From Lactobacillus paragasseri (GTDB lineage: Bacteria; Bacillota; Bacilli; Lactobacillales; Lactobacillaceae), in contig NZ_AP018549.1 of the NCBI RefSeq assembly GCF_003584685.1, positions 1,736,001 to 1,800,000 on the forward strand: a stretch of 64,000 nt of DNA, written 5' to 3'. A program made the translations under genes and the position numbers. The notes beneath the pieces were generated by a model. That model was not told the DNA's origin and ran no database searches. It worked only from the letters and a program-made list of their open reading frames with translations. Below, one piece after another: positions 18,901 to 26,218 of the stretch. The first letter of the stretch is position 1; the number at the start of each line of letters is the position of its first letter.

Positions 18901-19623
18901 TTCTTTAACATCTGTTTGACCGGTAGTTTGATTGTTTTCTTCTACTACAGTTTCTTCAATTGGAGAAACTGCATTTTCAATCTTCGTTTCAGCTTCAACA
19001 GGAGCAGTTTCTGCTACCTTATCTGTAATCTCAGTTTTAGGTACTTCTTCTGTTGCAACTATTTCTGTGCTTTCACTTGAATTATTCGTTTCTACGCTAA
19101 CTGCCTTATATTCTTCGTTAGCTGTTTGAAGATTTTCCACATTAGTAGTTCCTTCTTCAACAGAAGGAATACTATCGTTTTTGGACTCATTATTTTGTTC
19201 ATATGAGGGAGTTAAATTAAGCTCAACTGATTGACTATTACTTAAGTGTTCAGTTGCTTCTGTACCTCCCCCATTTGTATTTTGAGCAGTCAGATTATTA
19301 TCAATTGTTGTATTTTCAACTTCATTGTTTGTTTCTATTGAAGCCACTTTTGCTTGTTCTGCATTCAGAGCTTCACTTTGCTCTTCAGTACTTACTGTAT
19401 TTTCAACATTTTCTTTTAAGCTATCAGCTAGATTACTTGTTACATTTACACTCTCTTCTTGAGCAACTGTAGTATCAGCTTTAACTGTTCGACCATTAAC
19501 TCCCATAAAGGTTAACCCAATCAATACAGAGGCAGCCCCTACAGTAAACTTACGAATAGAGAAGCGTGGCTTTTGCGGTCTAATTTTCCGCATTTTTTCA
19601 CTATAATTGTTCTTGGAAACCAT
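12946..19623 (-). CDS. Giant LPXTG-anchored mucus-binding-type adhesin with tandem repeats
   Basis: 2225 residues. The N-terminus carries the YSIRK-type signal FSIRKFTVGAASVLIGLTFMG, with cleavage near VKADT. Residues about 50-250 are a low-complexity Glu/Asn/Thr/Val-rich region. About 260-700 is a non-repeated head. About 700-2080 consists of Mub-like units: two or three diverged ones, then five clear copies beginning with a YVYADG block near residues 1114, 1328, 1544, 1761 and 1981 (period about 217). Each contains VDETTGKELE and INYSTADKIKYYESLGYELV motifs as in MucBP/Mub repeats. About 2085-2150 is a proline-rich wall-spanning EPGKPEEP region. The sortase motif LPQTG is at 2190-2194, then a hydrophobic helix and RKRKK. 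It is covalently displayed on peptidoglycan and likely binds mucus glycans. Monocistronic, no frameshift seen. Confidence 0.93.
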   Translation of the reverse strand: MVSKNNYSEKMRKIRPQKPRFSIRKFTVGAASVLIGLTFMGVNGRTVKADTTVAQEESVNVTSNLADSLKENVENTVSTEEQSEALNAEQAKVASIETNNEVENTTIDNNLTAQNTNGGGTEATEHLSNSQSVELNLTPSYEQNNESKNDSIPSVEEGTTNVENLQTANEEYKAVSVETNNSSESTEIVATEEVPKTEITDKVAETAPVEAETKIENAVSPIEETVVEENNQTTGQTDVKEVQSKASVTIPATDTDKYPKEAGALIGNDKYIYQILNLNNTGTWNSSNKKLILSVNRNDLTDENLYAYVTDADYKNLIAEHIIKAGYFKKIEVSDRDFLIVNSGKSNITVGGSSMPVGNATTVVGSTKIVYGLGNITNLDASSVGEIIPVHTEESVIKYYYHNKDGNLVEIPGTDKYPNISVSGWTGQEFVIDNVDQYKQLIDGFYLDGSNIPSGLFTGTISQFGDGSYYKKVYYSSGNRTEGTVNQLTVDFTVVYRQIDATGKMEVLMYDGSNMDRVIESHTVEAGKSVKFTHNNFTARNPFVTDSAHEVQFIYKDLGSIIPVDENGNQIGDAVKFNNNLTDPTEAGRTDTPIIAGYIADIEYVIPENPGEDIKVIYRLREDAKATITIIDMDNDRNSLAQLNATGKVHAQINFVDLDATLSSLLDSGYVVISNNYRPGTQFGVHDLNFEIQLKHVLEAVNESQTVQKDIHYVDTVGNELRPSTTQTATFTATGYRDKVTGNIVLVAGTQQVGNDLIATEITNKNASLKWTADKTTFESLKSPDIIGYTTNQKWSTADKVEQNEKLKIENIIYDKKAQVGTIVFWDETSRKQLGTTINIAGNYGEVINYQVIDNVLGSIKNYENNGYILVNNPLGYTTVFGDADYNPGCNDYVITLKHKIAENSQTKEVNRVITYVYADGPNKGQVAASSVTQKVSFIGKGQYDFVDKVWISDIVWTAEDGNANYTFAQVNSPKISGYGANRLQVESVLVSGNSDNITEEVLYYANQQTAQIQYIDDVTGKVIGSDTVNGKVDHIISWNLNPEATLKMFENNGYKLVSSDYEFGKDYYYSAEEAKNRFKVHLTRDLIIIDPKDPDSPVYGSEDYNKEVTQEIQYVYANGNAAAESNKQTVKFTAYGVVDKTTGKYVVLDENGKVILGDDGEPIEGKLVWNANVSDPKFTEVSSPTITGYTPDKANVAGTKVTHDMPSNVIVVTYTANDADAKVIFVDKTTGKELEAVMLNGKYGDIINYSTADKIKYYENLGYELVSDGYNGGEFGETTKTFYVTFKHGVVHVHPENPGKPGENINPGGDVKYPTDSGALNKDVTHTVHYVYADGTTANPSHTQTITFTGSGHINKVTGEYVEVDEDGNIKLDADGKPVPGKLNWVATLGNSFLAVTSPEITGHTPSHVQIDGVENVAHDSENYVHTVTYTANSAKAEIVYVDETTGKELEIATVDGKYNETINYSTADKIKYYESLGYELVKDGYTGGEYGETIKKFYVTFKHGTVVVNPENPGKPDEPINPDDPNGSKYPSDSANLNKDVTHTIHYVYADGTTAKPSHTQTLTFKGSGVIDKVTGQYVVLDENGNIKLDANGKPIPGKLVWTASDGTTFIEVVSPMISGYTPDKTVVNAVEGINQDSKNIETKVVYTANVAKAEIIYVDETTGKELEVDTVDGKYNETINYSTADKIKYYESLGYELVKDGYTGGEFGEATETFYVTFKHGTVVVNPDNPGKPDEPINPDNPDGPKYPTDSANLNKDVTHTIYYVYADGTVAKPSHTQTLTFTGSGVIDKVTGQYVEVDENGNVKLDENGKPIPGKLTWTAKDGTTFIEVISPTISGYTPDQPVVNAVEGINQDSKNIETKVVYTANAAKAEIIYVDETTGKALETATVDGKYNESINYSTADKIKYYESLGYELVKDGYTGGKFGETTKIFYVIFKHGTITVTPDDKFTEDDPINPDNPEGPKYPFDSIALDKTITRTIKYVYADGTKAKDDVVQTLRFRGTAVIDKVTGEIIILDENGRKVSDGIKWTALDGTTFVQVISPEIAGYTADKKEIGSVENVDSDTEDITETVVYSKNSEKPVEPGKPEEPEKPVEPGKPEEPEQPVEPGKPEEPVEPDKPEEPEAPVESEQPEVSEKQPTETTEPDKSDADTLPDNISIDNTAKNVSTVEHNEPGKVEAATTNEASLPQTGHKHANVGIIGLGLATIASILGLAGTRKRKKN
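13400..16320 (-). repeat. Tandem approx. 650-bp repeats within the adhesin gene
   Basis: Five units encode the Mub-like repeats. The two middle units are the closest in DNA: the same 50-plus-base stretch recurs at 14041 and 14695, an offset of 654 bases (218 codons). Outer units are more diverged. In-frame expansion or contraction by recombination is expected. Confidence 0.85.
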
Positions 19624-19916
19624 AATTTTACCCTCATACTTCTAGTATTAGGTGAGTATTAAGTTATAGCTTTCATGCTAGCGATTAATTTATATAGTAA
19701 TCGCTTACTTCACCTTTTATAATATTTATTTTTTACAATAAGTAAGTATACTGAGGATCTATGATCCAATTGTGTACAATTTGTGATTTTTGTGTGAATC
19801 TGCGGCTTGCCGATGTTATAAATTATTTGCTATATATCAATACATAATGCGGTACCATAAATACCATAATTTTAATCCTATACAAATCGCAAATTTCTAT
19901 ATGTTATTTAATATAC
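19624..19916 (-). promoter_or_regulatory. Long leader/upstream region of the adhesin gene
   Basis: The interval from 19624 to the fruA stop (19967) is the only gap over 300 bases in the window; it ends with the fruA terminator (19917-19954). GAGGG precedes the ATG at 19623. Nested inverted repeats would fold the transcript: AGGTGA (19650-19655) with TCACCT (19710-19715), and inside it AGCGATTA (19680-19687) with TAATCGCT (19698-19705). A TATTAT-type -10 candidate on - lies just upstream near 19720 but lacks a good -35. Further upstream are GGATC-TAT-GATCC and ATTGT-GT-ACAAT palindromes near 19755-19780. No open frame is supportable. Confidence 0.45.
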
Positions 19917-19954
19917 AAAAAAGCAAGATCCGATAAAATTGGAATCTTGCTTTT
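19917..19954 (-). terminator. Terminator of the fruRKA operon
   Basis: Stem AAGCAAGATCC/GGAATCTTGCTT (single bulge) with a 9-base loop and T run on -, 14 bases after the fruA stop. Confidence 0.9.
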
Positions 19955-19967
19955 AAATTAATTATTT

Positions 19968-21953
19968 TTACTCATCTGGATCTTTAGAAACAGGTTTCTT
20001 CCAGAAACTCATGATTAATCCAGCTACAATAGAACCAATAATTGTAGCAACAAAGTAAAGTAGAATGTGGTTAGATAATGGAGATACCCATAATCCACCA
20101 TGAGGAGCTGGTACTTGAATATGCCATAATCCTACAAGTAAGCCGCCCACTGCAGAACCAATTACACAGGAAGGAATAACACGACCTGGGTCAGCTGCAG
20201 CAAATGGAATAGCACCTTCAGTAATGAATGAGAATCCTAGAATCCAGTTTGAAACACCAGCACGACGTTCTTCTTTAGTGTAACGATTCTTAAAGAAAGT
20301 AGTACCAATTGCAGTAGCAAATGGAGGAACCATTCCACCTACCATAACAGCTGCCATCATAACAGCTGCAGTTGCAGAATGCGGATCATTAGCAAAAGCA
20401 CCTGAAGCAAAGACGTAAGCAGCCTTGTTGAAAGGACCACCCATATCGATAGCCATCATCCCTGCTAGGATTAAAGTTAAAATTACGAGGTTTCCAGTCC
20501 CCATACTATTCAAGAAGTGGGTAATAGCAAAGTTAATTGAACTAAAGATTGGGTTGATGATGTAGAACATAATCAACGCAATGAAGAGTAAGCCCAAGAT
20601 TGGGTAGATCAACATTGGCTTCATACCTTCTACAGATTTTGGAAGTTTAGCAAACAACTTCTTCAAGCCAATCATCATATATCCAGCGATAAAACCTGCG
20701 GCAATACCACCTAAGAAACCTGCTGGAGATACAGCATGAGCTTGAACATTAACTTGTAAGCCGTTAGTCCCATTAACAATGGCTGCCATGTAACCACCAA
20801 CAAATCCTGGCATCAAAGCAGGCAAGTCACCGATTGACTCAGCAATATAAGCAGCTAAAACTGGAACCATGAAGGCAAAGGCCAAGTTACCTGCACTGTT
20901 TAAGAAAATAAATGCAGGATTCTTAGCACCACCAGCCATATAGTTTTCAACGATAAAGGAGATGGCCATTAAGATACCACCACCAATAACGAATGGAAGC
21001 ATGTGGCTAATACCACTCATTAAGTTCTTGTAGATCGAAGCCCATAAACCTTGTTTTTCTTTGGCACTATCATCGTTAGCACTAGCATTACTATCAGCAT
21101 GATAAATCGGAGCTTTATTTTCTAAGATATCTTCAATTAACTCTTGTGGATGATTAATACCATCAACAACAGGCTTCATCACAAGTTCTTTGCCATCAAA
21201 ACGTGGCATTTCAACTTTCTTATCAGAAGCAATAACAACACCTTTAGCGCGCTTGATCTCTTCAGGAGTAAGTCTGTCTTTCACACCTTCAGAACCATTA
21301 GTTTCAATTCGAACATCAACGCCTAATTTCTTACCAGCCTTAATTAAAGCTTCTTGAGCCATATAAGTGTGAGCAATACCATTAATACATGCAGTAACCC
21401 CAACAATTAGAGGTTTTTGCTCATTAGCAGGCTTAGCTGCTTCTTTTGCAGCCTCTGCTTTTCTTTTTTCAGCATCAGCCTTATCTTGAGCATCTTTTTC
21501 AGCTTCAGCCTTTTTAAAAATATCAATTACTTCTTCTGGCTTAGTTGCTGCCTTCAAAGCATTCACAACATCTGGATTAATTAATAAACTAGATAATTTG
21601 GCCAATGCTTGTAAGTGCGTATTATCAGCACCAGCTGGTGCTGTAATCATAAAGAATAAGTGGACTGGTTGACCATCAAGAGAATTATAATCAATTCCCT
21701 TAGGACTCTTTGCAAATAAAACAGCAGCACGGTTAATATATTTGTTTCTTGCATGTGGCATCGCAATCCCATCGCCAATACCAGTTGTTGATTCTTTTTC
21801 ACGAGCCCAAATTGATTTAATGAATTCGTCTTCGTTATTTACAACGTCTTGCTTTACTTCAAGATCAGCCATTTCTTTAATTGCTTCTTCTTGAGTAGTA
21901 GCCTTAAGATCCATAATCATTAAATCAGGACTTAAAAGATCTTCAATTTTCAT
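19968..21953 (-). CDS. fruA: Fructose-specific PTS enzyme IIABC
   Basis: 661 residues in A-B-C order. EIIA (1-150) has the phosphorylated His at H67 in GIAMPHARN. An Ala/Lys/Glu linker (150-180) leads to EIIB (181-280) with phospho-Cys C189 in GVTACINGIAHTYMAQ. EIIC (about 305-655) is polytopic, with GGGILMAISFIVENY and the late GFSFITEGAIPFAAADP. It imports fructose and delivers fructose-1-phosphate. It is the third gene of fruR-fruK-fruA, matched to the kinase upstream that uses its product. A strong AAGGAGT site precedes the ATG. Confidence 0.96.
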   Translation of the reverse strand: MKIEDLLSPDLMIMDLKATTQEEAIKEMADLEVKQDVVNNEDEFIKSIWAREKESTTGIGDGIAMPHARNKYINRAAVLFAKSPKGIDYNSLDGQPVHLFFMITAPAGADNTHLQALAKLSSLLINPDVVNALKAATKPEEVIDIFKKAEAEKDAQDKADAEKRKAEAAKEAAKPANEQKPLIVGVTACINGIAHTYMAQEALIKAGKKLGVDVRIETNGSEGVKDRLTPEEIKRAKGVVIASDKKVEMPRFDGKELVMKPVVDGINHPQELIEDILENKAPIYHADSNASANDDSAKEKQGLWASIYKNLMSGISHMLPFVIGGGILMAISFIVENYMAGGAKNPAFIFLNSAGNLAFAFMVPVLAAYIAESIGDLPALMPGFVGGYMAAIVNGTNGLQVNVQAHAVSPAGFLGGIAAGFIAGYMMIGLKKLFAKLPKSVEGMKPMLIYPILGLLFIALIMFYIINPIFSSINFAITHFLNSMGTGNLVILTLILAGMMAIDMGGPFNKAAYVFASGAFANDPHSATAAVMMAAVMVGGMVPPFATAIGTTFFKNRYTKEERRAGVSNWILGFSFITEGAIPFAAADPGRVIPSCVIGSAVGGLLVGLWHIQVPAPHGGLWVSPLSNHILLYFVATIIGSIVAGLIMSFWKKPVSKDPDE

Positions 21954-21986
21954 GAAAGTAACTCCTTATCCTAATTTTATTTTTAA

Positions 21987-22901
21987 CTACTTTACTTCTT
22001 CAACTGTAATTTGTGGCAAAACAGTATCGATTTGACTCTTAACTGCAATGTCTTCAGTAAATGCAGTAGCTCCGCCGCAAGCAGATCCCACTTTTAATGC
22101 TTCAACAACATCATGAGTCTTGTAGTAAGTACCTACGAAACCAGCAATCATTGAATCTCCAGCCCCAACAGAGTTAACTGCAGTACCAACAGCGGCACTT
22201 GCATGATAAATGTGGTCCTTAGTTACTAGATAAGCACCATCACCCGCCATAGAAATCATGACATTTTGTGCTCCCATATCTAAAAGCTTCTTAGCTGCTT
22301 CAAGCATTTCTTGATCATTTGCAAAGCTTGTATTAAACAAAGCAGCTAATTCATGATGGTTAGGCTTGATAACTAATGGGTGATACTTCAAAGTTGCAAG
22401 TAAAGCTTCACCAGTTGTATCAATTGCAAATTCGGCACCGGCTTCTCTAATAGTTGGTAACAATTGCTCATAGAAATCTGTTGGTAAACTTGGTGCTAAA
22501 CTACCGCTTAATACAACAATATCGCCTTCATTAAGATCATCCAAACGCGCCTTAAATGCAGTAATTTCTTGTTCATCAATCTTTGGACCAGCCGCATTAA
22601 TTTCAGTTTCTTTTTGAGCATGAACTTTTACATTAACACGGGTATCATCAGAAATAGTTACAAAATCACTTTCAATTTTTTTAACGTTTAATTGGCGAAC
22701 CAATTCCTTGCCAGTAAAACCACCGACAAAGCCCCAAGCGGTATTATCAACATCAAGTTGGTTTAAGATTTGCGAAACATTAATTCCCTTGCCACCAGCT
22801 AAAAATTGACAATCATTTGAACGATTAACGCTACCAGCATCAACCTTTTTTAATTGCATAACATAATCTAATGCTGGATTAACTGTAACAGTATAAATCA
22901 T
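21987..22901 (-). CDS. fruK: 1-phosphofructokinase
   Basis: 304 residues of the PfkB/ribokinase fold. N-terminal GGKGINVSQIL is the first PfkB signature. The C-terminal VNSVGAGDSMIAGFVG is the second, with catalytic Asp in GAGDS. It phosphorylates fructose-1-phosphate to fructose-1,6-bisphosphate. The start overlaps the fruR stop by four bases (ATGA-type coupling), and fruA follows 33 bases downstream. Tagatose-6-phosphate kinases share the fold, but the fruR/fruA context decides for FruK. Confidence 0.95.
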   Translation of the reverse strand: MIYTVTVNPALDYVMQLKKVDAGSVNRSNDCQFLAGGKGINVSQILNQLDVDNTAWGFVGGFTGKELVRQLNVKKIESDFVTISDDTRVNVKVHAQKETEINAAGPKIDEQEITAFKARLDDLNEGDIVVLSGSLAPSLPTDFYEQLLPTIREAGAEFAIDTTGEALLATLKYHPLVIKPNHHELAALFNTSFANDQEMLEAAKKLLDMGAQNVMISMAGDGAYLVTKDHIYHASAAVGTAVNSVGAGDSMIAGFVGTYYKTHDVVEALKVGSACGGATAFTEDIAVKSQIDTVLPQITVEEVK

Positions 22902-23656
22902 GACCGAGCCTCCTCAACTCTGATTTGTTTAGGTAGAAGATTCTTCTTGCCTATATTTAAATGGTTAGTGATGAGTATTGCCTCATTGATATGTGCAAAG
23001 CTTGCAAAATTTGCTGCTCCAATCTTACTACTATCCATTAAAACGAAAGCTTCTTTTGCTTGTTCAATAGCAGTCTTTTTTATTCCAGCTTCTGCAGGAT
23101 CTGGAGTAGTAAATTGCCCTTCTGTTGTTAAACCGTTGGCACCAATAAATGAAACAGATAAATTCATTTCCTGCAGTTGTTTCATTGCAGTATTACCTAC
23201 CACAGCATGTGTTTCAATCTTCGCCTCGCCCCCTAACAAGCGAGTCTGAATACCATTCTCTAAACATGCTAATGCAATATCAACACCATTGGTCAACACA
23301 TGTAAATCCTTAATTTCTCGCAAAAATGACACCATTTCATACGTTGTCGTTCCAGCGTCAAGGAAAATATGATCTCCACTAGTAATATGGTTTATTACGG
23401 CAAAACGAGCAATTTCACGCTTCTTATCAACATTAAGATTAAATCTAACCTGCTGTTCAACATCGCGTGAATAATCTTGCAATGAACGTGCACCACCATG
23501 TACACGTACAATTACACCACGTTTTTCTAATTCAATGAGGTCACGGCGAATTGTTGACTCTGACGACTTAGTCAACTTACATAACTCATTAACACGACAG
23601 ATACTATGATTATTAATATAACTTGCTATCGCTTGTTGACGTTCTTCAGTCAGCAT
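22898..23656 (-). CDS. fruR: DeoR-family repressor of the fructose operon
   Basis: 252 residues. The N-terminal DeoR helix-turn-helix (residues 1-55) contains the signature SSESTIRRDLIELEKRGVIVRVHGG. The C-terminal sugar-phosphate-sensing domain has the LDAGTTTYEMV and FIGANGL motifs of the isomerase-like fold. It probably senses fructose-1-phosphate and represses its own operon. The ATG at 23656 has a GAGGTGATG site. First gene of fruRKA, so it is autoregulated. Confidence 0.93.
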   Translation of the reverse strand: MLTEERQQAIASYINNHSICRVNELCKLTKSSESTIRRDLIELEKRGVIVRVHGGARSLQDYSRDVEQQVRFNLNVDKKREIARFAVINHITSGDHIFLDAGTTTYEMVSFLREIKDLHVLTNGVDIALACLENGIQTRLLGGEAKIETHAVVGNTAMKQLQEMNLSVSFIGANGLTTEGQFTTPDPAEAGIKKTAIEQAKEAFVLMDSSKIGAANFASFAHINEAILITNHLNIGKKNLLPKQIRVEEARS

Positions 23657-23679
23657 CGTTCATCATCACCTCGTTTAAT

Positions 23680-23708
23680 ATGATAAACGCTTTCAATTAT
23701 AAAATCAA
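23680..23708 (-). promoter_or_regulatory. fruRKA promoter with overlapping cre-like site
   Basis: On -, TTGATT (23703-23708), 17 bases, TATCAT (23680-23685). The sequence TGAAAGCGTTTATC (23682-23695 on -) overlaps the -10 and matches the CcpA cre consensus at all but the last two positions. This suggests catabolite repression of the fructose operon on top of FruR control. Confidence 0.6.
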
Positions 23709-23785
23709 TTATTTTTCTTCAAAATCGGTCATATTCATTCATTATTAGTCATAACTAACTTCATGAAAAGCTAAGCCTAAATAAA

Positions 23786-23817
23786 AAAGCTAACGACTTA
23801 ATCGCTAACTTTTAATT
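23786..23817 (-). terminator. Terminator of the GH31 gene
   Basis: On - the RNA stem AAAGUUAGCGA/UCGUUAGCUUU forms with two G-U pairs and is followed by a U run. It lies just after the stop at 23823. Confidence 0.75.
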
Positions 23818-23822
23818 TATTA

Positions 23823-26141
23823 TCAAATTTGTATATACTTTTGATCCTTAAAAATAAAGTCTATTTTCTTGTCCATAGCTCTAAGCTCAATTCTTTGATA
23901 GATCGGTTGATAGCCATGTTTTTTCAAATTAATACTTGTTCTATTTTTATCAATATTTATCTCATACAAATTATATTCACCATTTTTATAAGCAAAATCA
24001 GCACCATTATCCTGATAATGCGTATAGTTACCATGTTCGCCAAACACTCTAAAGATCATCTTTTCATCTGGTTTAGATGAAATATGATTCTTCAATTTTC
24101 CCCAAGGCAAAATCGTATCTTTCTTAATAAATAAGGGCAATTTATCAAGCGGCGCATTAACTAAAATTGTATTGTTACCACTATACGTAACATTATTCCA
24201 AAAATCAATCCATTCACCTTGCGGTAAATAAACAGATCTAAAGTTTTTCCCTTCTTCAACTACCGGTGCAACTAAAATTCTCGTACCAACCATATATTCA
24301 TCATTCATATTTTTAACCATTGAATCAGTTGGATAGTTTAAAACTAAAGGTCGCATAAGTGGTAAGCCGTTTTTACTTTCTTTGACAAACAGGTCATAAA
24401 GGTAAGGAATAAAGTGATAACGAAGCTGCAAATATTTACGGTACGTTGATAAAGTTGGCTCGCCAAATACCCATGGTTCCTGCGAGCGTGTTCCTAAAGC
24501 TGCATGATTTCGAAGAAGTGGACTAAAAATTGCAGCTTCAATCCATCTTGTTAATAATTCAGGTGTAGTATCAGCACCAAATCCGCCAATATCAGTTCCT
24601 GCAAATGCAAACCCGCTCATTCCAAGATTGCATAACTGCGGAATCATCATTTGTAGATGAACCCATAAGCTTTGATTATCACCAGTCCAAACAGTAGAAT
24701 ATTTTTGCGTTCCAGCATAAGCAGCACGAGTAATCACGAATGGTCGCTTGCCACTTGCTTTTTTTAAGCCATTATAAGTTGCTTTAGCCATATTATGACC
24801 ATAAACATTGTGTATTTTACCATGTGTTGATTTTTTATCTTCATCACTAAAAATGATATCTTCAGGAATTTCTCCATTAAATGAAGCTGGTTCATTCATA
24901 TCATCCCAAATTCCGTCAACGCCTAAGTCAACTAAGAACTTACAATTTTCTGCCCACCATTTTCTAACTGCTTTACGACCAAAATCAGGATAAACCGCAT
25001 CCCCAGGCCAAACCTTATTAACATAAACTTGACCATTTGGCGCCTTGACAAAATAACCTTTTTTAAGTCCTTCTTGATAAATCTGATAAGATTCATCTTT
25101 TTTCACACCCGGGTCAATAATTGTAATAATGTGCAAACCTAATTTATGCAATTTATTGATAAATTTCTTGGGATCGTCATAGGTATCCGTCCGCCAAGTA
25201 AAAACACGATAGCCATCCATATAATCAATATCTAAATGAATCGCATCACATGGAAGATGATATTTACGCATTTTATCAACAATTTCTCCCACTTTCTCAG
25301 CACTAATGCTGTATCCCCAACGAGACTGTTGATAACCTAAAGTCCATTTCTGCGGCAGCGGCGTTCTACCAGTTAAATAGGTATAGTTTTCAACAACCTT
25401 TTTTAAACTACTGCCGCCAATAATGTAATAGTCAATATTTCCATCATCAGCTGCATAGTAGTAATACTTATTGCTTTCTTTTCCTAAATCAAAATAACTA
25501 TGATACGTATTATCGAAAAAAATTCCATAGGGATGATTGTTTTTTAAACCAATTAAAAATGGAACAGATTTATAAAGTCGCATAAAGCTCTCTACTTGGG
25601 GCTCTGGATTATCAGTATTCCAATTTTCATAAGCATAGTGGCGTTTATTTAAAAATCCCGTCTTATCTCCCAAGCCGTAAAACTGTTCGTCTGCTGATAA
25701 TTCCTTAACTAGTTCATAATAATGACTATTCTTTTTTGTACCAGCTACTACCTCATGTCCTTCAGATTCTGCTAATTTTTGATGAGTGGCATCTACTTGC
25801 CGATCAAGCGGAATTCGGTTACCGCGATAATCAATAATTAATGGATTTTCTTGTTCATCGTAAACATCAATTTTTTCATCATCATAAATTTTAATAATTA
25901 GTTTTGAAGTCTTCAGTTCAAAATAATTAGCTATTTTTTTAACTTTAAAACTTGTTTCTTTAGTCTTACTTCCTTCAATTGCATAAGAATTATTGCTACA
26001 CCCGCGATCTTGAAATACACGAACTATTTCAGAAGTTAAAACAGATAAAGTAAGAATGGAATTAGTAAACTTTATTTTAACTTGATTGCGATCGATTATA
26101 TATTTTTCCAAATTATTTCTATTCATATTCAGCCTCATCAT
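23823..26141 (-). CDS. Glycoside hydrolase family 31 alpha-glucosidase
   Basis: 772 residues. An N-terminal beta-sandwich (to about 230) precedes a TIM barrel containing the family nucleophile motif GIWDDMNEP with catalytic D414, then FAFAGTDIGGFG and RNHAALGTRSQEPW. C-terminal beta domains follow. There is no signal peptide, so the enzyme is cytoplasmic and acts on imported alpha-glucosides or related oligosaccharides. GGAGG lies about 10 bases before the ATG pair. The gene is single with its own terminator and no sugar transporter beside it. Alpha-xylosidase or sulfoquinovosidase specificity is possible in GH31, but the length and motifs fit alpha-glucosidase best. Confidence 0.9.
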   Translation of the reverse strand: MMRLNMNRNNLEKYIIDRNQVKIKFTNSILTLSVLTSEIVRVFQDRGCSNNSYAIEGSKTKETSFKVKKIANYFELKTSKLIIKIYDDEKIDVYDEQENPLIIDYRGNRIPLDRQVDATHQKLAESEGHEVVAGTKKNSHYYELVKELSADEQFYGLGDKTGFLNKRHYAYENWNTDNPEPQVESFMRLYKSVPFLIGLKNNHPYGIFFDNTYHSYFDLGKESNKYYYYAADDGNIDYYIIGGSSLKKVVENYTYLTGRTPLPQKWTLGYQQSRWGYSISAEKVGEIVDKMRKYHLPCDAIHLDIDYMDGYRVFTWRTDTYDDPKKFINKLHKLGLHIITIIDPGVKKDESYQIYQEGLKKGYFVKAPNGQVYVNKVWPGDAVYPDFGRKAVRKWWAENCKFLVDLGVDGIWDDMNEPASFNGEIPEDIIFSDEDKKSTHGKIHNVYGHNMAKATYNGLKKASGKRPFVITRAAYAGTQKYSTVWTGDNQSLWVHLQMMIPQLCNLGMSGFAFAGTDIGGFGADTTPELLTRWIEAAIFSPLLRNHAALGTRSQEPWVFGEPTLSTYRKYLQLRYHFIPYLYDLFVKESKNGLPLMRPLVLNYPTDSMVKNMNDEYMVGTRILVAPVVEEGKNFRSVYLPQGEWIDFWNNVTYSGNNTILVNAPLDKLPLFIKKDTILPWGKLKNHISSKPDEKMIFRVFGEHGNYTHYQDNGADFAYKNGEYNLYEINIDKNRTSINLKKHGYQPIYQRIELRAMDKKIDFIFKDQKYIQI

Positions 26142-26167
26142 CTTGTATTCGCCTCCAATTTTATCAT

Positions 26168-26203
26168 AAAAAAGACCGCTCTCCTTTTGAACGAAGAGCA
26201 GTC
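26168..26203 (-). terminator. Terminator of the NatAB-like operon
   Basis: GACCGCTCT/AGAGCAGTC stem (one G-U in the - RNA) followed on - by TTTTTT, 15 bases after the permease stop. Confidence 0.88.
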
Positions 26204-26218
26204 ATCTAATATAAATTT

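Noticed and set aside
22947-23249. 100-codon + strand frame
   Set aside because: Antisense shadow inside fruR, no ribosome site.
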